Shown: in pieces, positions 1-5,375 of the stretch
Layout: every line of letters begins with the position of its first letter
Numbering within the stretch: the first letter of the stretch is position 1
From: JAQGMO01 sp050954505
GTDB taxonomy: Bacteria > Pseudomonadota > Gammaproteobacteria > Burkholderiales > Burkholderiaceae_D
Direction of reading: 5' to 3'
Length of the DNA stretch: 15,732 nt
Assembly (NCBI GenBank): GCA_050954505.1
Contig: JBPBPY010000468.1
Span: 1 to 15,732, forward strand
Program-made: the position numbers and the translations under genes
The notes under the pieces: model-generated
The model's input: only the letters and a program-made list of their open reading frames with translations
Database searches by the model: none
Told to the model about the DNA's origin: nothing

Positions 1-2
1 GG

Positions 3-284
3 CTGGCTGGCTACCCTTGGTCGACACCCTGGCTGCTGGCAGCCTGCGTGTTGTATGCCATCACAGGCTGCTGCTGGCTGCCCGTGCTGCGCTTGCAATG
101 GTGCATGCGTGCGCTGGCACGCCAGGCCGACCAGACGTCGACGGCGCTGCCGCCGCTGTATTGGCACCAGGCACGCTGCTGGTTCTGGCTGGGCGTCTGC
201 GCTTTTCTTGCCATGCTGGTGCTCTCATGGCTGATGGTTGCCAAGCCTTGGTGGCAGGTTCGCCACCAATGGCTCACCGGTTGA
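3..284 (+). CDS. DUF2269-like integral membrane protein, 3' end only
   Basis: This is the C-terminal ~93 residues of a gene that begins before the window; the frame is open from base 3 to a TGA at 282-284. Two hydrophobic segments are visible: one around WLLAACVLYAITGCCWLP near the left edge and a second, LGVCAFLAMLVLSWLMVAKP, near the end. They are separated by a polar stretch containing LRLQ, ALARQA and LPPLYW. From memory this pattern (an aromatic/Cys-rich helix, LPPLYW, then a final helix closing in LMVAKP) matches the C-terminus of the DUF2269 family of predicted inner-membrane proteins, whose function is unknown to me. It is convergent with the repeat-protein gene on the other strand, and the two 3' ends overlap by 11 bp. 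The frame is confident; the family name is moderate because only the end is visible. Confidence 0.6.
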   Translation: MAGYPWSTPWLLAACVLYAITGCCWLPVLRLQWCMRALARQADQTSTALPPLYWHQARCWFWLGVCAFLAMLVLSWLMVAKPWWQVRHQWLTG

Positions 285-2013
285 ACCGCCGATTCAGCTG
301 CTGTACGCCGTACGGACTCGACAGCAGTTGAACCAGTTCGGTTTTCCCGATCCACACCAGGATGAGCGCCTGCGAAAGTTGTGCGCCCTGCGTGCCGCGC
401 AGCTGGAATGCAGTGCGCGCCATCTCCACACCCCTGAACTGCTCGATGCCGGCGGCAAGATTGGCCCAGCCATTTTCATGAGACAGGATGCGGGTGAGCT
501 CGGGCACCGAGAATGCCGTCGGTTCCAGCATCGATGTGATCTCGGCATCGCTGCGTCCAGCCATTTTCAGCACCGTGACCTGCTCGTCGCGGCGGCGCAG
601 ATAATCCTCGCCGGCCTTGAGATTTTTCGCGCCGCCGGGATGCGACAGGATACTGGTCAACTGCGACTTCAGGAAGGCGGTGCGGGCCAGCGCAGCCTCG
701 ATGGCTTCCGGTGCATGGCCGGCCCTGGCCAGGTTCGCCCGCCGTTCAACCAGCCGCTGTACTGCCCGTTCGCCGGCTTCGAGGTTGGCCACACCATCGG
801 GATGCGCCAGCAGATTGACGAGTTCGTCCTTGCTGAAGGTAATCGCCGCCAGCATGTCATCGACGGCGTTCTGGCCAAGTCCTTGCATGGCCAGCGTGCT
901 GCGATGGCCGGCCACGCCATCGAGATACACCTGCGCGGCGCCCAGGCCGGCAGGTCCGGCAGTCGAGAGTATCCGGTAGACCTCGAACTTGTTCAGGCTG
1001 GCCGCGGCAATCCTGTTTTCGATTTCCAGCGGATCGACTTGCGCCATTGTCAACGCCAACCGCTGGTCGAAAACGCGGACGGAATACTCATCAGCCGCCT
1101 GCAGACATTTCCAGCCTTCATCACATGCGGCAAAATGAATACGATCGTTGGGCATCAGCTGATGCTCGCCCATTGGCGCTGGCTGCGTCAACGCAACCAG
1201 CTCACGGCAGCAAGGCTTGCTTTTCGCCAGCGTCACCAGATCGACCGCGATGCAGGACCTCTCGGCCAGTTTCTCCTGCAACACCGCCAGTGTCAGCAAG
1301 CTCAATGTTCCTGCCACATGATTGATGGTTTTCCAGTCTTCGTGCGACATCATTTCCGACAAGCGCTGGCACTCCTGTGGCAAACGCTGCAACAGACCGT
1401 ATGGTTGAATGTCGGAATCCAGCAATGCAGGAACAGGATCGGCCTCGCTGGACTGGCTCAAGCGATGATTCAGACTGATGCGCGACAAGGCGCGAGCGAA
1501 TACCATCCTGCTCGCCGCCAGCAGTTCGGGCTCGGCCTCGAACCCGCTGCGCTGGCCGGATTGATGGAGCCAGGCGTCGAGCGTGTGGGGATGAACCTGG
1601 GCGTATTCGCACAAATACAGCCGGTCTTGTTCAAACAGGTGGTTGGCATGGTTGATCAGGGCCGACGGCTTGGGCGCATGCATCGCCGTTGCAGGCGCAA
1701 GCGCATGCGGTGCAAGCAATCCGTCGCGCTCCTGAATCCCGTGCGCATTGGCGCCACCGGCATCCCCTGAAAAAACATCGGCAAGCAGCGTGGCAGGGTC
1801 TGCAAGCGCTGCCTCACGCGATGCAATGGACTGGGTCAGCCCCGGAACCACACCGCGATTGCGCCCGCCCAGGTACAGTGCCCTGCCACCTGGAGGCGCC
1901 TGGTTTGGCGCCGTCGTCTGTGTCGACGGGGGCACGGCGCTGGCCGGAACGTCGTCATGATTGCCCAGGCGACCTGGGTACGGGGTGGAAAATCCGGAGG
2001 GAAAAACGGGCAT
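274..2013 (-). CDS. Candidate type III secreted effector with TAL-effector-like helical repeats
   Basis: A 579-residue protein that I do not recognise as a named family. Residues 1-60 are rich in Pro, Ser, Thr and Gly (starting MPVFPSGFSTPYP), with no Asp or Glu in the first 18 residues, which fits type III secretion signals. No membrane segment or Sec signal is visible. Residues 286-579 form tandem ~54-residue units (286-339, 340-392, 393-446, 447-500, 501-554, half unit 555-579) with the pattern F-x3-EL-x2-IL-SH-x2-G-x2-NL-x-AG, followed by a second helical stretch. The SHPGG and SHENG cores align without gaps to residues 1-22 of a TALE repeat (SHDGG at 11-15, Leu19), but the unit is 20 residues longer. 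ATG at 2013 is preferred over the in-frame TTG at 2028: it follows a GAG six bases upstream. An HrpL-type box lies 45-73 bases upstream. The function is unknown; effector status and TALE kinship are inference. Other alpha-solenoid repeat families remain possible. Confidence 0.7.
   Translation of the reverse strand: MPVFPSGFSTPYPGRLGNHDDVPASAVPPSTQTTAPNQAPPGGRALYLGGRNRGVVPGLTQSIASREAALADPATLLADVFSGDAGGANAHGIQERDGLLAPHALAPATAMHAPKPSALINHANHLFEQDRLYLCEYAQVHPHTLDAWLHQSGQRSGFEAEPELLAASRMVFARALSRISLNHRLSQSSEADPVPALLDSDIQPYGLLQRLPQECQRLSEMMSHEDWKTINHVAGTLSLLTLAVLQEKLAERSCIAVDLVTLAKSKPCCRELVALTQPAPMGEHQLMPNDRIHFAACDEGWKCLQAADEYSVRVFDQRLALTMAQVDPLEIENRIAAASLNKFEVYRILSTAGPAGLGAAQVYLDGVAGHRSTLAMQGLGQNAVDDMLAAITFSKDELVNLLAHPDGVANLEAGERAVQRLVERRANLARAGHAPEAIEAALARTAFLKSQLTSILSHPGGAKNLKAGEDYLRRRDEQVTVLKMAGRSDAEITSMLEPTAFSVPELTRILSHENGWANLAAGIEQFRGVEMARTAFQLRGTQGAQLSQALILVWIGKTELVQLLSSPYGVQQLNRRFNR
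277..1158 (-). repeat. Protein-level tandem repeat array, five ~54-residue units plus a half unit
   Basis: On the minus strand the units occupy 1158-997, 996-838, 837-676, 675-514, 513-352 and 351-277 (half). Four units are exactly 54 residues; the second is 53, with one residue missing in the loop before the conserved Leu. Best conserved are position 1 (Phe or aliphatic), 5-6 (EL), 9-10 (IL/LL), 11-12 (SH/AH), 15 (Gly), 19 (Leu) and 21-22 (AG). The second half of each unit ends in a helix closing with TA, IT or AS. The repeats are divergent at DNA level, so this is old duplication, not a recent expansion. Confidence 0.75.
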
Positions 2014-2057
2014 GATATTCTCGACCAATCAAACACAGGGGAAATTCCCTGCGCCGA

Positions 2058-2086
2058 TAGGTCGTCGGAAGTCAGCCGACAGTTCC
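2058..2086 (-). promoter_or_regulatory. Candidate HrpL (hrp) box upstream of the repeat protein
   Basis: The minus strand reads GGAACT, then 16 bases, then CGACCTA. The HrpL ECF-sigma consensus is GGAACY-N15/17-CCACNNA, so there is one mismatch (CGAC for CCAC). Its final base is 44 bases before the ATG at 2013, a usual spacing for hrp promoters, and it points toward the gene. Inside lies the small inverted repeat GTCGG-N7-CCGAC (2064-2080). The match is by eye; no hrpL gene is in the window. Confidence 0.5.
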
Positions 2087-2178
2087 ATTGTGCGGTACCA
2101 CAGCGGCAGCGGCGTTGGCACGATCAAGCGCTTGCCTGCCGTCTCGGCCGGGCGACTGGTCGCCCCGTAGCTGCCGGG

Positions 2179-2193
2179 GGCAGACCATCTGCC
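2179..2193 (-). terminator. Small hairpin after the exported basic protein gene
   Basis: GGCAGA-CCA-TCTGCC forms a perfect 6-bp stem with a 3-base loop, beginning three bases after the stop codon at 2197. A second hairpin, GGGCGAC/GTCGCCC at 2150-2165, follows. Neither has a U tract on the minus strand, so termination is only a guess. Confidence 0.3.
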
Positions 2194-2196
2194 TGA

Positions 2197-2538
2197 TCAA
2201 CGACCGATTTCCTTGCTGCGGGCATTTTCCTGCTGCTTCAGCGCGCGCTCTTCGACCTTGGTGATGTGGGTATTGTTTTGCGATGCCATAGCGCGTTCTT
2301 CACGGCGGATCTGGCGCCCTTCCTTGCGCAAACCTTTGGCTTCGGCCTTGCTCATCTTTCCGGCAGCGACCTGTTCGTTAATGCGGGCGTTTTGCGTTGC
2401 GAGACGGTCGTTGACCACGGTGCGGCGCGGGTGCGCTTTCTGCCAGTCGGTCTCGGCCGCAGCACTGCTGCCTGCCACGCCGGCGAAAGCGGCGATCAGG
2501 GTCAGGCCCAGGATGGTCTTGCGCGAGAGGTTTGTCAT
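2197..2538 (-). CDS. Small exported, highly basic hypothetical protein
   Basis: A 113-residue protein. The start ATG at 2538 is chosen because AAGGA lies eight bases upstream; the frame extends further 5' but without a better signal. Residues 1-30 are a classic Sec signal peptide: a basic n-region (TNLSRK), a hydrophobic core (ILGLTLIAAFAGVAG) and a small-residue cleavage region ending in SAAAE. The mature part is charged and predicted helical: HPRR near its start, NDRLATQNARINEQV, KMSKAEAKGL, a basic RQIRREER, MASQNNTHIT and a final LKQQENARSKEIG. I recall similar short secreted proteins with HPRR...NQNxRI...HITKxEQ...LNQQEN as common and uncharacterised in Burkholderiales. It is probably periplasmic or released. 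No catalytic or metal-binding motif is visible. It is divergent in function from its neighbours and shows no clear operon link. Confidence 0.8.
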   Translation of the reverse strand: MTNLSRKTILGLTLIAAFAGVAGSSAAAETDWQKAHPRRTVVNDRLATQNARINEQVAAGKMSKAEAKGLRKEGRQIRREERAMASQNNTHITKVEERALKQQENARSKEIGR

Positions 2539-2729
2539 GATGGTTATCCTTGTTCGTTGATTGATGAATATGTCTGTTGACACGCTCTTCAACGAAACCA
2601 GAGACGAATGCGATGACAGCAGGCGCTCGATCAAGTGTAAGAAAATGTTTTCAATTTCTCACCATTCCTGAAGAAGTCGACACCATTGCGCCCTGCCCTT
2701 CACACACTTAAGGGCGCACATGCTGCGCT

Positions 2730-3284
2730 TCACGCCATCGGCAAAAGCACTGCATCGACGACGAACAGCGCAATCCGCAGCAGCAGGAACGCCACCAGGG
2801 GTGACAGGTCGACGCCGCCGATGGCCGGTATCACACGCCGCAGGGGACGCATCACCGGCTCGGTCAAGGCGCCCACCAGCGGCGCCAGCGGCGCGTTGGG
2901 ATTGACCCAACTGAAAATGACTTCGATGATGATCAAGCCCATCAAGCCATACAAGATCCATTGAGCCAGTTTGACGACCGAGAGCACCAGCAAGGCCTGG
3001 ATATCGAACAGGACAAATGAAGGCGATGCCACGGCCAGTACGATGGCCACCGATGCCAGCGCTACCAGGAAGGCGCCCAGCAAGCTTGCCCAGTCATAGC
3101 CCGCCACGCCCGGCATGATGCGGCGCAAAGGCTTGACCAGCCAATCCGTCAATTGATACATGAACTGCCCCAGCGACATTGGCGGGCGCACACGCACCGC
3201 CTGCATCCAGAAGCGCAGCAACAGGATACCGGCCAGGATGGCGGCGACAGTATCGACAATCAAAACCAGAACGCTGTAAAGCAC
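2730..3284 (-). CDS. YggT family integral membrane protein
   Basis: A 184-residue inner-membrane protein with two tandem YggT domains. The first spans roughly residues 5-85: a hydrophobic helix, LRFWMQAVRV, then a TDWLVKPLRRIMPGVAGYDWASLLGAFL block. The second is roughly 100-180, with VIFSWVNPNAPLAP, LTEPVMRPLRRVIPAIGGVDLSPLVAF and a last helix. The paired P-(L/M)RR-(I/V)-(M/I)P-x-GG/AG-D/Y-x-SP motifs are typical of the family. YggT proteins are linked by family knowledge to osmotic-stress tolerance and cell-division phenotypes, but the molecular role is not established. The start is GTG at 3284 because GAGGAG sits six bases upstream; the nearby ATG at 3286 is in another frame. The leader contains a terminator-like hairpin (3301-3340). 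Confidence 0.9.
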   Translation of the reverse strand: MLYSVLVLIVDTVAAILAGILLLRFWMQAVRVRPPMSLGQFMYQLTDWLVKPLRRIMPGVAGYDWASLLGAFLVALASVAIVLAVASPSFVLFDIQALLVLSVVKLAQWILYGLMGLIIIEVIFSWVNPNAPLAPLVGALTEPVMRPLRRVIPAIGGVDLSPLVAFLLLRIALFVVDAVLLPMA

Positions 3285-3300
3285 ATCGAACTCCTCAATG

Positions 3301-3340
3301 AAAAATCCCGTTGCCGGATCGACGATCCAACAACGGGATT
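3301..3340 (-). terminator. Terminator-like hairpin in the yggT leader, possible attenuator
   Basis: The arms AATCCCGTTG and CAACGGGATT (3304-3313 and 3331-3340) enclose a second stem, GGATC-GAC-GATCC (3316-3328). On the minus strand the hairpin is followed directly by TTTTT, giving an intrinsic-terminator shape. It ends only about five bases before the GAGGAG ribosome-binding site of the YggT gene, and a possible promoter lies just upstream, so it may sit inside that gene's own leader. Confidence 0.55.
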
Positions 3341-3364
3341 GTGCCTGAAATACGCTGAAGTCAA
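3338..3364 (-). promoter_or_regulatory. Possible promoter for the YggT gene
   Basis: On the minus strand, TTGACT (3359-3364) is followed after 15 bases by CACAAT (3338-3343). The -35 is good; the -10 and spacer are weak. Transcription from it would begin at about the first base of the 3301-3340 hairpin. Confidence 0.35.
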
Positions 3365-3409
3365 CGCCGGTTTTTACCGCGCTGCCTTCCAGGCTCCCCG
3401 GACATGAAT

Positions 3410-3448
3410 GGCCTGTAAAGCTGAATCAGGATTCAGACTTTACAGGCC
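3410..3448 (-). terminator. Long hairpin after the histone H1-like gene
   Basis: GGCCTGTAAAG-CTGAATC pairs with GATTCAG-A-CTTTACAGGCC: 18 base pairs with one bulged A and a two-base centre. It starts 12 bases after the stop codon at 3461, where a terminator is expected. There is no U tract beyond it on the minus strand, so it may act as an mRNA 3'-end stabiliser or a weak terminator. Confidence 0.55.
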
Positions 3449-3460
3449 ACTTGCCGGATA

Positions 3461-4180
3461 TTACGGACGCGTACCGGTCGGGAACGGCCATGCCGCTGCG
3501 GGATTGAGTACTGTCTTGACTGCCGGGGATGCAGTCGCTGGCTTGGCTGCCGGCGTCTTCTTGCTGGCCGTTTTCTTCGGTGCTGCGGCGGTTTTCTTCG
3601 GCGCTGCGGCCTTCTTTTCTACCGGCTTTGGCGTCGCGGCTTTCTTTGCCGAGGTTTTTTTCGGTGCAGCCGCCTTGGTCGCTACCGCCTTGACTGGCGT
3701 GGCTTTCCTGGTACCTACTTTGGTACTTTCCTTGGTGCTGGCCTTGGTGTTTGCAGCCTTGGGGCTGCCTGTCTTCCTGGTCGACTCTTTTTTCGTCGCA
3801 GTCTTCTTTGGCGCGGCTACTTTCTTGGCTGCGACTTTTTTAGGTGCTGCGGCTTTTTTGGCGACGACTTTTTTCGCTGCGGCTTTTTTAGGCGCTGCGA
3901 CTCTTTTGGCGGCGACTTTTTTCGCTGCGGCTTTCTTCGGCGCTGCTACTTTTTTGGCGACGACCTTTTTGGCGGCGGCTTTCTTGGGCGCGGCTGCTTT
4001 CTTGGCGACGACCTTTTTCGCTGCGGCTTTCTTTGGCGCGGCTACTTTTTTGGCGACGGTTTTTTTCGCTGCAGCTTTTTTAGGTTCTGCAGCGGCTTTT
4101 TTCACGGCTGGCTTCTTGGCTGCCGTGTCTTTCTTCGCGGCGGTTTTCTTCGCTGCGGGTTTCTTTGTTGCTGTTGCCAT
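3461..4180 (-). CDS. Histone H1-like, lysine/alanine-rich nucleoid protein
   Basis: A 239-residue protein composed mainly of Lys, Ala, Pro, Val and Thr. It would bind DNA non-specifically through its charge, like eukaryotic H1 C-terminal tails and bacterial HC2/AlgP-type proteins. Residues 39-118 are five tandem 16-residue units of the type KKVVAKKAAAPKKAAA. A Ser/Thr-rich variable part (about 128-165) follows, then a second KKAAAPKK block, and the protein ends in LNPAAAWPFPTGTRP, a tail I recall in Burkholderiales H1-like proteins. ATG at 4180 is chosen because AAGGAG lies six bases upstream. It has no recognisable globular domain and no signal peptide. The repeats are nearly identical at DNA level, so repeat number may differ between strains. 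It is a monocistronic unit followed by a long hairpin. Confidence 0.9.
   Translation of the reverse strand: MATATKKPAAKKTAAKKDTAAKKPAVKKAAAEPKKAAAKKTVAKKVAAPKKAAAKKVVAKKAAAPKKAAAKKVVAKKVAAPKKAAAKKVAAKRVAAPKKAAAKKVVAKKAAAPKKVAAKKVAAPKKTATKKESTRKTGSPKAANTKASTKESTKVGTRKATPVKAVATKAAAPKKTSAKKAATPKPVEKKAAAPKKTAAAPKKTASKKTPAAKPATASPAVKTVLNPAAAWPFPTGTRP
3827..4066 (-). repeat. Five 48-bp tandem repeats in the H1-like gene
   Basis: Residues 39-118 of the H1-like protein are encoded by five consecutive 48-bp units (16 codons each). Units differ by a few substitutions, such as V/A in VVAKK and R for K in AAKR. The array is in frame, so gain or loss of a unit would keep the reading frame. Confidence 0.8.
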
Positions 4181-4227
4181 TTGTTTCTCCTTCACGTGAT
4201 GGAAAATCAAGCTTCATGATCGGAACC

Positions 4228-4257
4228 TCACCTGGGCCATCGCGATGGTCCAGGTGA
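4228..4257. repeat. 30-bp near-perfect palindrome upstream of the H1-like gene
   Basis: TCACCTGGGCCATCG is followed directly by CGATGGTCCAGGTGA; 14 of 15 positions pair as Watson-Crick and the other is G/T. It lies 48-77 bases before the ATG of the H1-like gene. It could be a regulator operator or an RNA leader hairpin; the sequence alone does not decide. Confidence 0.6.
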
Positions 4258-4343
4258 AGTATTCATCGGCACAGGCAAACCTGGCGCTTGCGCTAATGAA
4301 TTCGGGTCTGGCGGCTTGACCACGACCGGGAACGGCTCCTGTT

Positions 4344-4371
4344 GCACGGCGCACGGCGCACGGCGCACTCG
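4344..4371. repeat. 7-bp tandem repeat GCACGGC
   Basis: Three perfect copies of GCACGGC (4344-4364) are followed by a degenerate fourth (GCACTCG). It lies in the non-coding stretch upstream of the H1-like gene. Confidence 0.6.
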
Positions 4372-4444
4372 CAGATGGGTGCGCGCATGGTGTCCGTGCC
4401 GGTTTTCAGGTGCTGATTGCTCCACCGATCCTGCGCGCGCCAAT

Positions 4445-4470
4445 AAAAACGCCGGCCCAGAGGCCGGCGT
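4445..4470 (-). terminator. Strong intrinsic terminator with no recognised gene before it
   Basis: ACGCCGGCC-CAGA-GGCCGGCGT forms a 9-bp GC-rich stem with a tetraloop. On the minus strand it is followed by TTTTTATTG. The nearest minus-strand gene upstream is nrdB, which has its own terminator at 5260-5290, so this one must end some other transcript. Confidence 0.85.
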
Positions 4471-4730
4471 CAGAAATTTCATTCAGAAAAAACAAACCAA
4501 TTTTTGAAGAAAACGCGGCCTCGTCCGACTGGACCGGGCGCTGCGGCGAAAGCAGAAATGCTTGATTGGCTCTTTTACTGTCCATTAAATTGGTAGTGCC
4601 TTTTCGAGATCACTTGCGCTTACTGCGCTCATTCATTCTCATTTTTTGCTCATCTTTTCAGCACATCCGTTTGCCGGATTCCGCAGCGTTGCATCGTACG
4701 ACGTTCTGCGCATGCGACATTTGATTCGAA

Positions 4731-4763
4731 GACTGCGCAATGACTGCGCGATGTTTGCGCAAA
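4731..4763. repeat. 11-bp-phased TGCGC repeats
   Basis: GACTGCGCAAT, GACTGCGCGAT and GTTTGCGCAAA follow each other without gaps, then a partial GACTGCATTC. The TGCGC core recurs every 11 bp, about one helical turn, and lies within the 5' part of the candidate small RNA. Confidence 0.5.
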
Positions 4764-4812
4764 GACTGCATTCGATTGTGCTTGCATTTTTGGTGCAGCT
4801 GATATTGAGGCG

Positions 4813-4841
4813 ATTATGAGACTACGCAAAAGTATTTGCAA
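4813..4841 (-). promoter_or_regulatory. Sigma70-type promoter on the minus strand in the gene-free region
   Basis: The minus strand reads TTGCAA (4836-4841), 17 bases, then CATAAT (4813-4818). Both hexamers are close to consensus with ideal spacing. The predicted start is near 4806, reading toward the orphan terminator at 4445-4470. Confidence 0.45.
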
Positions 4842-5259
4842 GAATTTAACGCAATTAAATCGATGCGCGTCAAGGCTGACGCATGTTTGCCACAACGATT
4901 TTCATTTGATGCGCGATGCATTCCGCAATTCACATCGCCACCGTCATGAGCCGGCATGCATGCACAGCAAATGCCGCATACAGATGCCGATGTTCGACGC
5001 CGCGATGCCGTCGCTCATCGATGGCCGTTGCTGTTCACGATGAACATCGGCAGCCGTTCATCGAGCCTGGATTTGCGCTCGTGGCACATGCACCCGACTG
5101 CCTTTTTTTCAGGCACCTCTTCTTTGCTTCTGCATCGGCACCACCTCGCCGCCGCAGTGGAAGTGCCTGCATCCGACGCAGGCATTCGCGGCTGCAAGTG
5201 TGCGCTCTGCGGTCGAGCAAACCATCCACGAGCGTGTTCATCGCCGCGAGCCACAATGC
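4842..5259. other. Gene-free interval between the candidate RNA promoter and the nrdB terminator
   Basis: About 420 bases with short open frames on both strands, but none has a ribosome-binding site, a recognisable motif or coding-like composition. Small inverted repeats such as GCGTCA-AGGC-TGACGC (4867-4882) are present. I see no supported gene. Confidence 0.5.
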
Positions 5260-5290
5260 AAAAAGCCCGCAGAAATCAACCTGCGGGCTT
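5260..5290 (-). terminator. Intrinsic terminator of nrdB
   Basis: AAGCCCGCAG and CTGCGGGCTT (10 bp) enclose an 8-base loop. On the minus strand the stem is followed by TTTTTGCATT. It lies 85 bases after the nrdB stop codon. The right side on the plus strand (CTTCTTCT) is mildly pyrimidine-rich, so it might act both ways. Confidence 0.85.
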
Positions 5291-5375
5291 CTTCTCGGGT
5301 GCCTCTGCTGCGCTGCTGCCAGGGGCGGCGGGCAGTGCGTTCGACGGGCGTTCTGCTTGCGCTCTCGGGTTCTAC

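Larger units (their letters stand above)
4445..4806 (-). ncRNA. Candidate small RNA of about 360 nt
   Basis: A well-spaced sigma70-type promoter (4813-4841) and a strong terminator (4445-4470), both on the minus strand, frame a stretch with no credible protein gene. The longest ATG frame inside the predicted transcript is 45 codons (MQAQSNAVF...) with no ribosome-binding site. The region is more AT-rich than the flanking genes and includes an 11-bp-phased TGCGC repeat. Existence of the RNA is inference from these two signals; it matches no RNA family I recognise. Confidence 0.35.

Noticed and set aside
238..1770. 510-codon open frame on the plus strand opposite the repeat protein
   Set aside because: It lies antisense to a gene with clear repeats and a good start and has no motifs; a GC-rich antisense shadow.
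2029..2196. Search for a PIP box or hrpII box (TTCG-N16-TTCG) upstream of the candidate effector
   Set aside because: No paired TTCG motif on the minus strand; only the HrpL-type box fits.
3408..4199. Plus-strand frame rich in Ala, Phe and Leu that looks like a membrane protein
   Set aside because: It is the reverse complement of the Lys/Ala repeats of the H1-like gene; the hydrophobic pattern is an artefact.
4228..4482. 84-codon minus-strand frame
   Set aside because: It reads through the strong terminator at 4445-4470 and the 30-bp palindrome, and has no ribosome-binding site.
4650..4895. 81-codon minus-strand frame
   Set aside because: It starts upstream of the only plausible promoter, lacks a ribosome-binding site and resembles nothing known; its last 45 codons are noted under the candidate RNA.
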